DNA of 10,814 nucleotides, taken from positions 1-10,814 of the forward strand of contig JADFYA010000095.1 in NCBI GenBank assembly GCA_015233285.1. The letters are read 5' to 3'. This stretch comes from Deltaproteobacteria bacterium. Its GTDB lineage: Bacteria; Desulfobacterota; JADFXK01. Position numbers and translations under genes: made by a program. Each line of letters starts with the position of its first letter. Within the stretch, counting starts at the first letter, position 1. Positions 1-7,300 of the stretch are shown piece after piece. Below the pieces are notes generated by a model. It worked only from the letters and a program-made list of their open reading frames with translations, ran no database searches and had not been told where the DNA came from.

Positions 1-118
1 GACACTTCCACCGGACCCAGTCGGAGGTGACCACATCATCCGGCAAAATCTGCTTCACGCCGGCCCCGAAGGTTTCTATTGTCGAGTGGCAGTATTTATT
101 GAATTCACTCTCCCACAT
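1..118 (-). CDS. N-terminal fragment of a probable DUF2284-type metal-binding protein (runs off left edge)
   Basis: The minus strand is open from an ATG at 118 to the window edge (39 codons plus one base), beginning MWESEFNKYCHSTIETFGAG and reaching DVVTSDWVRWKC. A GGAG sits 6 bases before the ATG, a good ribosome binding site. The pattern of a short helix, a hydrophobic I-L-P strand, an acidic VV-x-S/T segment and then VRxKC matches my recollection of the start of DUF2284 predicted metal-binding proteins, where the Cys opens a CxxxC-x-YG...CPP cluster. That cluster would lie outside the window, so the family call is tentative. The gene lies 88 bp downstream of the LysM protein gene on the same strand, with a possible terminator in between, so it may have its own promoter. 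It could be another small Cys-rich protein. Confidence 0.5.
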   Translation of the reverse strand, partial: MWESEFNKYCHSTIETFGAGVKQILPDDVVTSDWVRWKC

Positions 119-129
119 AATTCACTCCA

Positions 130-146
130 AAGTTTAAATAAAACTT
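130..146. repeat. AT-rich inverted repeat in front of the left-edge gene
   Basis: AAGTTT at 130-135 and AAACTT at 141-146 form a perfect 6-bp inverted repeat around AAATA. It lies just upstream of the GGAG ribosome binding site of the minus-strand gene starting at 118. It could be an operator or a weak 5'-leader hairpin, but such AT-rich repeats also arise by chance. Confidence 0.25.
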
Positions 147-152
147 CATGTC

Positions 153-190
153 CAAGAAAGACCGGCTGCCTTCAGTAGTTAGGATGCCGG
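153..190 (-). terminator. possible weak terminator after the LysM protein gene
   Basis: Read on the minus strand, the segment starts 17 bases after the TAG stop of the LysM gene. CCGGC (190-186) pairs with GCCGG (166-162) across a loop of about 19 bases that holds two more C-G pairs. It is followed by the pyrimidine tail TCTTTCTT (161-154). The stem is short and the tail is broken by C residues, so termination would be inefficient and some readthrough into the gene at 118 is possible. Confidence 0.3.
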
Positions 191-206
191 AACCAGGGGA
201 CACTTC

Positions 207-3200
207 CTAAAATTTGCGCTGCCCCGAAACCAATTGGGCGACCATGATGCCGTTGTCTTTCCAGAAGATGGCCAGGGCAGTGGGTATGGCCACCTGGGTG
301 ATCATGTATCTGGTTTTATCTTTTGCGAAGCCCGTGCCGGGGAGGAAGAATTGGATATTTTTGTTGGCCGGTCGGGTTGATCCCCAGAGTTTAGATGTGG
401 TTTCCGTGTACTGAATGGATAATCCGTTCAGCAGCTTAGATAAGGCGGCTTCCGCTTGGTCTTCGGGCAAGATGCTGATCACATTGATATGTTTTTCGTC
501 CAGCAGTTCTTTTTCGCTGGGTGTGACGTTGTCTAAATAGATCAAAAAATCTTGTCCGCTATATTTTAGAGACAGTGTCTTGGACGTTGGCTGGGCCTTA
601 TCCTGCGCCGCTTGGGCATCCAGGGACACCACGGGGTTGCCCCGCCGATAAGGGACTCGGATGAAGTCTAGAAAATCACTAAGGGTAACAATGGGCGAGT
701 CGGTCTTGACCAGAGGGCATTTGTAACCCAGATCCTTGATCGGTTCGGGAGGTAGAATAAGGCCGTTTGGTAAGAAATCCAAGACCTTGATGTTATGCCC
801 CTTAAGATAAAGGACGACGTAGGGAGCGGTTCGTTTTGATTTATCCGAAATGAAATTGATCACGAAAATGGGGTCCGCCGGGGTTGGGTCGGGCACCTTA
901 GAGACCACCGCATCTCCATTCAAGGTCATCCTGATTTCCCGGTCCAGTGTATAGGGGCGGCCTCCCTTATTAAGCTCAACGTATCCCGCTTCTTCAAATG
1001 TCTGGTTTAGGCAAGCATGGAGGTCAGGGTTTGAGCCGAACTTGATCAGCCGGTAGGAACCAGACTGAGCATTGATTTCGGTCAATTCTTCCGGACGCAG
1101 TTGATTCGAGAAATCCAGAATCACCTTGCGGCCCGAAGATAATTCTATAATCGGAGAGATAGTGGCATCTATCACCAGTCGTCTACCGTCTTTTTGGAGC
1201 AGCCGGCGCTCACCGGAGATGATCATGTTGTCGCCCAGGCTGCGGAATATCATGGCCAGATTATGAGTTAATTCGGCCAGCCCTTTTCTTGCTTCGGTCC
1301 GGGGTGGCGCGACCGGTCGGGTCACGGCCGCAGGTCCGGAAGGGGCCGAAACAGCAGCGGTCATGGTTCCTGCCTCAGTTTTGGTCTCGGACCGAGAAGG
1401 TGCGGTCGGCTGTGGCGTGGGAGTAGGCCCGGAAGGCGCTGAAACAGCCGCAGTGATGGTGCCTGCTTCGTTCCGGGCTTCGGTCCGAGAAGGTGCGGTC
1501 GGTTGTGGTGTGGGAGTAGGCCCGGAAGGCGTCGAAACAGCCGCAGTGGTCACTCCTGGGGCCTCGGCCGTAGGAGCCGCGGGAGAAGTCTTTTCTGTCG
1601 TCTTTTTTGGCTGGACCGGGCTAAGGTCGTTCTCTGTGGCCGTGGTGGCGTCCTCTTTCTTGACATATTCGGGTAGAAAAATCATTTCGCCAGGCATGAA
1701 GTTAGTGGTGCCCTCCCGGACCGGATTCAGCTTATGGAAGTCTTTGAGATAGTCTTGATATCTCATCCCGGCCGGGAGACCGGCGTCGGCCTTCATGAGT
1801 CCGACCAGGGTGTCGCCTTCTCTGACGATATGGGCCCGTTGGCCGAGCTGAAAGCGGGCGGCCCAATCAGTCATGATTGATTGGGGTTGGGCACTCCGGC
1901 TATCCGGAACAAAATTCGGGGCCTGGCCTGAATAGGACTCGGGAGTCGTTTCCAAGGCGGGCGCAGTTGCTGTTTTGGCGCTCCCGGCTTGTTTTGGCGC
2001 CGAGGCAACGATGGGTGAAGTTGCTTGAGAGGCCGGTTTGGCCGGACCGGTTGGCGTCTCCTTGACGGGCCTGGGTTCGGCGGTCGGTCCGGACGCTGAT
2101 TTTGTGTTGGCTGGTTTGGTCGTAGTGACGGATTTAGGCCCGGCGGCCACGACCTGAGCGGGTGCCGGGGCCGGTGGCTTCTTTTGATCAGACTCGGCCC
2201 CCCGGCTGGTCTCCTTTGACGGGGCGGCGGGTTTAAGTGGGGCGGCGGGGGCCTTTTCCTGGCTGGGAGAGACCACCGTGGCCCGCTTTGGGGCTTCCCC
2301 GGGACCGGTTTTCTTAGTCGAAGCCACGGTTTTGGGAATAGAATCTACGACCGGCGTGGGTTCTCGGACAACCTGTGTCTTTTTTTCCATCTTAGATGGA
2401 ACCGGAGAAGACTTTGGCGCGGGACCTGTTGCTTTCTGAGGCTTGGGAATAGATTGTTCATCGTCGGAATCGTCGTCGGATGGAGATTTATCCCGAGAAG
2501 TAGACAGTGGTTGGCTAACAGCCGCTGGTGCCTTTGTCTTGACTGGAGCCGCGGCCTCCAGCGCTGTGGCGGCTTTCGGGACGGACGCGACAACGCCGGC
2601 CGCAGCCTTTTGAGGAACCGTTTTTACTGCTTCTTTTTGGGTGGAAGGGGCCGCGGCCGTGACCGGTTTGGCCGTGTCGGGCAGGGGGACATAGATGACT
2701 GCTCCCGTCTTGACTCGATCTAATCGTACTCCGGGATTCACTCCTTGAAACATGGCCATATAAGTGCTGCTACCCGGACCCTTGTTAAATTCCATGCGCC
2801 TGGTTATTGACCAGGTGGTTTCGCCGGGTGCGACGGTTACCTTTTGGCAGGTGATTTGATGATTCTTGAATGTTTTGACCACTTTTGTGTATTTAGCCTC
2901 AGTCGGTCCGGTCTTTGCTTCTTTGGTTTTAGCCGGTTTAGCCTCAGCCGGTTTCGCTTTTGTTTCTTGAGTCTTGGCCGGTTTTGTCTCTGTCGGTTTG
3001 GTCTTCGCCTCTTTAGTTTTGGCCGGTTTAGCTTCTGTCGGCTTTGTTTTTGCCTCTTTGGCTTTGGCCGGTGTCGTATCAGTCGGCTTTGTCGCAGCCG
3101 GAGTAACCTTGGCCGGTGTTGTCTCAGCCGGTTTCGCTTTTGTTTCTTGAGTCTTGGCCGGTGTTGTCTCAGCCGGTTTCGTCTTTGCTTCTTGAGTCTT

Positions 3201-3716
3201 GGCCGGCTTGGCTTTGGCTGGCTTAACCACAGTCGGCTTAGTCTTTGTTTCTTTGGTTTTGACCGGTTTAGCCTCTGCCGGTTTTGTCGCAGCCGGAGTA
3301 ACCTTGGCTGGTGTCGTCTCGGCCGGTTTTGTCTTTACTTCTTTGGCCTTGGCCGATTTAGCCTCTGTCGGCTTGTTTTTTGCTTCTGGAGTCTTGGCCG
3401 GCTTGGCTTTGACTGGGTTTGTCCCTGTCGGCTTGGCCTTTGCTTCTTTGGCCTTAGCCGGTTTTGTCTCAGCCGGTTTAGATTTAGCCGGCTTGGTCTT
3501 TGCTTTTTGGTCTTTGGCCTGTTTGGACTTTGCCTGTTTGGTTTGGGCCGGCCTGGTCTTTACATCTTTGGCCTTGGCCGGTTTGGTCTTGGTTGGTTTT
3601 GTTTTGGCCGGTTTGGCCTTAGCTGTAGGGGAATTCTTCGGCTGGGCCAGGATAGTCCCGGGGTGAAAGGTTGATATCGAAAAAAAGAAAAAGAAAAAGA
3701 AAATTATATAATTCAT
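207..3716 (-). CDS. Exported LysM-domain protein with Lys/Pro/Ala repeat arm and FimV-like LysM
   Basis: 1169 residues. The likely role is a peptidoglycan-associated envelope protein, inferred from its domains. Residues 1-25 form a signal peptide with a core of seven consecutive Phe and a plausible cleavage after ILA. Residues about 28-285 are Lys/Pro/Ala/Thr/Glu repeats built on a 5-residue unit (AKTKP-like) and a 15-residue higher unit. A first LysM (293-345) has the FimV/TspA-like form: PGETTWSI, then MAMFQGVNP, then a VKTGAVIYVP ending. Residues 346-625 are low-complexity Pro/Ala/Ser/Thr with a DDDSDDE acidic patch. A second LysM (about 628-684) has REGDTL, LNP and MPGEMIFLP. Three 31-residue repeats (725-817) lead to a C-terminal alpha/beta-looking region (about 818-1169) that I do not recognise; Cys902 and Cys1000 there could form a disulfide. 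Upstream of ATG 3716 the frame closes at a TAG with no ATG, GTG or TTG, so this is the outermost start; an AGG-rich site precedes it. It resembles FimV in architecture, but FimV's TPR-containing C-terminus is not seen. Confidence 0.85.
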   Translation of the reverse strand: MNYIIFFFFFFFSISTFHPGTILAQPKNSPTAKAKPAKTKPTKTKPAKAKDVKTRPAQTKQAKSKQAKDQKAKTKPAKSKPAETKPAKAKEAKAKPTGTNPVKAKPAKTPEAKNKPTEAKSAKAKEVKTKPAETTPAKVTPAATKPAEAKPVKTKETKTKPTVVKPAKAKPAKTQEAKTKPAETTPAKTQETKAKPAETTPAKVTPAATKPTDTTPAKAKEAKTKPTEAKPAKTKEAKTKPTETKPAKTQETKAKPAEAKPAKTKEAKTGPTEAKYTKVVKTFKNHQITCQKVTVAPGETTWSITRRMEFNKGPGSSTYMAMFQGVNPGVRLDRVKTGAVIYVPLPDTAKPVTAAAPSTQKEAVKTVPQKAAAGVVASVPKAATALEAAAPVKTKAPAAVSQPLSTSRDKSPSDDDSDDEQSIPKPQKATGPAPKSSPVPSKMEKKTQVVREPTPVVDSIPKTVASTKKTGPGEAPKRATVVSPSQEKAPAAPLKPAAPSKETSRGAESDQKKPPAPAPAQVVAAGPKSVTTTKPANTKSASGPTAEPRPVKETPTGPAKPASQATSPIVASAPKQAGSAKTATAPALETTPESYSGQAPNFVPDSRSAQPQSIMTDWAARFQLGQRAHIVREGDTLVGLMKADAGLPAGMRYQDYLKDFHKLNPVREGTTNFMPGEMIFLPEYVKKEDATTATENDLSPVQPKKTTEKTSPAAPTAEAPGVTTAAVSTPSGPTPTPQPTAPSRTEARNEAGTITAAVSAPSGPTPTPQPTAPSRSETKTEAGTMTAAVSAPSGPAAVTRPVAPPRTEARKGLAELTHNLAMIFRSLGDNMIISGERRLLQKDGRRLVIDATISPIIELSSGRKVILDFSNQLRPEELTEINAQSGSYRLIKFGSNPDLHACLNQTFEEAGYVELNKGGRPYTLDREIRMTLNGDAVVSKVPDPTPADPIFVINFISDKSKRTAPYVVLYLKGHNIKVLDFLPNGLILPPEPIKDLGYKCPLVKTDSPIVTLSDFLDFIRVPYRRGNPVVSLDAQAAQDKAQPTSKTLSLKYSGQDFLIYLDNVTPSEKELLDEKHINVISILPEDQAEAALSKLLNGLSIQYTETTSKLWGSTRPANKNIQFFLPGTGFAKDKTRYMITQVAIPTALAIFWKDNGIMVAQLVSGQRKF
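1266..1544 (-). repeat. Three tandem 93-bp coding repeats (31 residues each)
   Basis: On the coding strand, units begin at 1544, 1451 and 1358, exactly 93 bp apart. Each encodes AAVS-T/A-PSGP followed by a Pro/Thr-rich stretch ending near EAGT-I/M-T. The first two copies agree at 25 of 31 residues. The third keeps AAVSAPSGP and then diverges as it enters the C-terminal domain. They form a Pro-rich spacer between the second LysM and the C-terminal domain, most simply explained by recent in-frame duplication. Confidence 0.85.
2862..3636 (-). repeat. Lys/Pro/Ala coding repeat array (15-bp unit, 45-bp higher-order unit)
   Basis: This array encodes about 258 residues of AKTKP-like pentapeptides grouped in threes (for example PAKTKEAKTKPTEAK, 15 residues, 45 bp). 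The plus strand is strongly T/G-biased here because the coding strand is A/C-rich. The peptide is highly basic, resembling histone H1-like tails and the K/P linkers of TonB-type proteins. Because it follows a signal peptide, I favour an extended periplasmic arm that could contact anionic peptidoglycan or lipopolysaccharide over a DNA-binding tail. Confidence 0.85.
3679..3703 (-). repeat. Hexanucleotide microsatellite inside the signal peptide codons
   Basis: On the plus strand this reads G-A7-G-A5-G-A5-G-A4, an imperfect 6-bp repeat (GAAAAA). On the coding strand it gives alternating TTC/TTT codons for seven Phe. Copy-number change in 6-bp steps would add or remove two Phe without a frameshift, while slippage in the A7 run would shift the frame and abolish the protein. 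Confidence 0.75.
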
Positions 3717-3887
3717 ATTCCTGTGCCTTTGGGAATAAAGAAAAGACTAGAAAGAGATGTGACGGTCGGTAGTTGGATATTAGAAGATCCGTCCCGGCAG
3801 CACAAGGGGCTTTGCCTCTATATCTTTGAATAAAGGAAGCATTTCAATTAGGGCGAGAGATGTGGTGACCTGGGATTAACTGCCGAT

Positions 3888-3906
3888 ATTATAAGAAATT
3901 CTTATA
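3888..3906 (-). promoter_or_regulatory. Palindrome overlapping a minus-strand TATAAT (-10-like) element
   Basis: TATAAGAA-A-TTCTTATA (3890-3906) is a perfect 8-bp-arm palindrome around one central base. On the minus strand a consensus TATAAT covers 3893-3888, pointing toward the LysM gene 170 bp away. No good -35 is found 16-18 bp upstream of it (best is GC-rich CGACGG-like), so promoter activity would need an activator or may not exist. The overlap suggests a repressor or activator site that could also affect the divergent smc promoter 30 bp to the right. Confidence 0.35.
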
Positions 3907-3935
3907 GTACCCGTCGGCCGGTTATGCCCCGTTAT

Positions 3936-3963
3936 TTAACAAAGTAAATTGTGCTGTTATAAA
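3936..3963 (+). promoter_or_regulatory. Sigma70-like promoter candidate reading toward smc
   Basis: TTAACA (3936-3941, 5 of 6 to the -35 consensus) and TATAAA (3958-3963, 5 of 6 to the -10 consensus) are separated by 16 bp. It is the best forward match I found in the spacer. Transcription from about 3970 would leave a leader of roughly 330 bases before the smc start, which is long, so a nearer, weaker promoter cannot be ruled out. Confidence 0.45.
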
Positions 3964-4218
3964 ACTTGGTCGGCTATCATAAAAATAATCCGACCACGAT
4001 GTCAAGCCTTTTCTTGCTCCTCGTTTGTGGCCCAGGCCAACCGGGTTGTCTCTGCCGCCGGGAGGATTCGGGGCCTTTCTTTGCACTCTCGTTCAATCAA
4101 AACAACCAAAGACTATATGTTGTGGTTTATCCAGACCTACCACACAGTATGGTATTTTTCAGTTTACAGCCGACCGTACTTTCTGCTACTCTGAAGCAAC
4201 TGATGGCGTATTTGCAGA

Positions 4219-4276
4219 CTCTTCCGTGGAGACCGGGCAGCCTGGTGAAACGAGCGGAGAGGCGAAGCAGGTTTTT
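4219..4276 (+). promoter_or_regulatory. Possible structured leader just upstream of smc
   Basis: CTCT-T-CCG (4219-4226) can pair with CGGAGAG (4255-4261), leaving one bulged T. Inside it CCGGG (4233-4237) and CCTGG (4241-4245) form a second stem with a CAG loop. A T5 run follows at 4272-4276, 25 bases before the smc ATG. The folding is by eye only. I compared it from memory with glycine, TPP, c-di-GMP and SAH riboswitch cores and saw no match, so it is an unassigned leader structure at most. Confidence 0.25.
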
Positions 4277-4300
4277 GGGCACATTGAACAAAGTGACTAT

Positions 4301-7300
4301 ATGAAGGTAAAGAGACTGGAAATAAGTGGGTTTAAGTCATTTTCCGAAAAGACCGTGATCACTCTCGGTGAGGGAATCAATGCCATTGTCGGTCCCAATG
4401 GATGCGGCAAAAGCAATATCTTGGATGCCTTGCGCTGGGTGATGGGTGAGCAATCCCCCAAGCAACTCAGAGGAAAGAGCATGGAAGATGTCATATCCTG
4501 TGGCGGAGGTGACCGGAAATCACCAGGCCTGGCCGAGGTCACACTTGTTTTGGAGAATGATGGCCAGCGTTGTCCCCCGGAATACGCGGCTTACTCCGAA
4601 GTCGAAATAACCAGGCGGCTTTTCCGGTCGGGTGAAAGCGAATACCGGATTAACCGGGCCATCACCCGTCTTAAGGATATCATCTCATTATTTATGGATA
4701 CCGGAGTCGGGGCTAAGGCCTATTCGGTTATCGAACAAGGACAGATCGGCGCGATTATTGAATCTCGGCCGGAGGACCGCCGGGTCATTGTCGAAGAGGC
4801 CGCAGGTATCACCAAGTATAAGGTCCGAAAACACGAAGCCGAGCTGAAATTGGACCAGGCCCGGCAGAATCTGGTCCGGGTCGAGGACGTTTTGTCTGAG
4901 GTCCGGAAACAGGCGGCTTCGCTAAAAAAACAGGCTCAAAAAGCGGAACGATACAGAAGCCTGCGGAAGGATAGAACCGGACTGGAGATGGCCCTGGCCG
5001 GCAGAAGGCGCTTGGATATAGCCGAACAATTGAGACAAGCCGAGGTGGAACTGGCCATTATCCGGGACGCTGACTTAGAATTGAGATCAAATATTACGGC
5101 CGTCGGGGCCAGGGTGGAGCAACAACGGTTGCTGGCTGCGGAACGGGCCGAAGAACTGAAAGACAGGACGGATGACCTGGGCGTCAAGAAGGGAAAAATT
5201 AGGGAATTCGAAAATGAAGTCAAGTTTGCCGTTCGTGAGTCGGAACGCCTGGCTAAGCAGTTGGTCCAGGCCCAGGAGGAAGTCGCAGGTCTAACCGTCA
5301 AGATGGACCAGTCCGATGAACTGATCGTCTTATCACAGCAAAAGATAGATCGGTTTCAATTGGATATCCGAGATCTGGAGGAAGACTTGACTCGGGAAGA
5401 TGCCGCCCTGGAAATCTCTCGAAGTCAGATAAACGAATTGGACGAGATGGTTCAGGTCCGCAAGTCCGACCTGATCGATTTGATGACCCGGCAATCCTCG
5501 ATTAAAAACGAGTTAACCAATGCCGGGAAGAGAGTACATGAGCTGCAGTGGCGGCAAAAAACGGGGGAGACTGATCGACTGGAACTGGCTGAAAGAATTG
5601 GTCGGACGGAAGAGGAATTGGCCGGCGCCGGGGAAGCCCTGATGCAGGCGGCAGAAGAGATATCTGTCTTAGACCGGCAGATGGAAGAAGACCGGTCCCG
5701 TTTGGTCGAACTCCGGCAGGAGCGAAATCAGGCCCAGGCCAGGCGGAATGCCCTGGACGTGGAGTGTTCCCAAGTCTCCTCAAAACTTCAAGTGCTGAAC
5801 GATCTGAACAACAAATTCGAATGGTACCAGACGGGAGTCAAAGCGGTCATGCAGGCTCGGGCGGCCGGCCGGCTGGAGGCGGACAATATTCTGGGACTGG
5901 TGGCGGAGTATATTGAGGTGGCGCCTGAATACGAAAAGGCGGTGTCGGCCGTTTTGGGTGAGACGCTGCAATCCGTCATCGTGACCGACCAGAACGCCGG
6001 AGTGTCGGCTATCGAATATCTCAAGAAGCAGGCTTCCGGCCGCAGCGTTTTTATTCCACTGGCCGACATCAGGAATCCGGATCAGGGTACCATGGACCAG
6101 GGATCGCAACCGGAAGCAGGTCTGCCCCTGGCCCAACAGGTGTCTTTAAAAAATGGATTTCACAATCTGGTCGGGCATCTATTCCACGGCGTCAAGGTGG
6201 TGGAGAACCTGACTCAGGGGCTGGCGGCCTGGCGTCGGAATGGTCAGGCTCAAACGATTGTGACCCTTGATGGCGACATTATTTCGGCCGCGGGTATTCT
6301 TAGCGGTGGCCGGGGCGAGCTGCCTTCGGATAAATTGCTGGCCAAGAAACGGGAGATGCAGGACCTGACCGTCCGCTTGATTGATTTGGAGAGAGACAAA
6401 AAACAAGTCGCCAATCTGGCCGAAGAATTGGAAAAACTGGTCCAGGACGGAGATCAACTGCTGCGGGAAAGGGAATTAACCCGGCGGGAATTGGAACAGA
6501 ACAAGGCCGAGGCCGAGAAACAAGTTTTGATTAAGGAAAAAGAAATTAGATTCGCCCGGGAACGTCTTGAGATTATAGAATTGGAAGGTGTTAGATTCAG
6601 CGAGGAAATAGCCGAGCTTGGGACAAAGATCGAACGCCTGGAAGGAAAGCTGGCCCAGACTCAAGAGGAACACCAGTTGATCAATGAGGAACTGGACCAG
6701 TTGGCCGGCGACCTGCACGAACACCGGGCCGAGTTTGACCGGGTCAAAGAACAATTGATGCAGCGAAGATTGCGCCAAAGCGCCATGCAGGCCGAACTCA
6801 AAGGTTTGTTTCGGGACCTGGACAGAACCCGTTCGGAAAAAAAAGAACTGGCCAGGAGGTTGGATAGGGCTCTGTCCCAGGCCCAAGACGGCCGGGAAGA
6901 GCTGAGCAGGCTGGCCGCCCGGAAGCAGGAGGTCGATACCAGCCTAAACCTCTTGTATGGAGAAGTGGAAGAGCTGACCGAAGAGACGGCCGCCCTACGG
7001 GAGGCGCTGGGATCTTTGAACGAAGAATTAGCCGAAGATGAACAAGCACTTAAAGGCATGGAGGGAGAACATAGGAAAAAAGAGGAACAGATCCAATCCG
7101 ATCATCTTCAGGTATCTGAGCTAAAGTTGAAGTTGGACCATCTTGATCAACTGGTCAATGAAAAATATGGTTCCCCCCTTAGCCGGACACCCGACGAAAC
7201 CGATGTCTGGGCCGGCTTGAGCGAAGGCGAAATTAAAGCTCGAATTGAAGACCTGATCACCCAACTCGAGGGCATCGGCCAGGTTAACTTGATGGCCATT

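Larger units (their letters stand above)
3717..4300. other. Divergent intergenic region between the LysM gene and smc
   Basis: These 584 bp contain no convincing gene. The frame of smc is open upstream to 4025, but that stretch looks like non-coding sequence by composition, and SMC proteins begin at the MKVKRLEISGFKSF motif. Visible contents are a palindrome with a reverse-strand TATAAT (3888-3906), a forward sigma70-like promoter (3936-3963) and a foldable segment before smc (4219-4276). On the minus strand a second weak promoter for the LysM gene is possible, with TTGAAA (3847-3842) and TATAGA (3822-3817) 19 bp apart. Confidence 0.6.

Noticed and set aside
2862..3636. Repeat array considered as a CRISPR or non-coding satellite
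   Set aside because: The units are contiguous with no unique spacers and stay in one reading frame with a signal peptide and LysM domains around them.
2844..3674. Long plus-strand open frames (276 and 155 codons) rich in Leu, Phe, Gly, Cys and Arg
   Set aside because: They are mirror images of the Lys/Pro/Ala repeat array on the opposite strand. The T/G-rich repeats have few stop codons in any frame, and the products have no start context or recognisable domain.
3949..4194. 81-codon plus-strand open frame in the divergent spacer
   Set aside because: There is no ribosome binding site, the composition is unlike the neighbouring genes and no family resemblance is visible.
4025..4300. In-frame upstream extension of smc by 92 codons
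   Set aside because: The extension has no SMC similarity and looks like random sequence, while the family starts at MKVKRLEISGFKSF, encoded from 4301.
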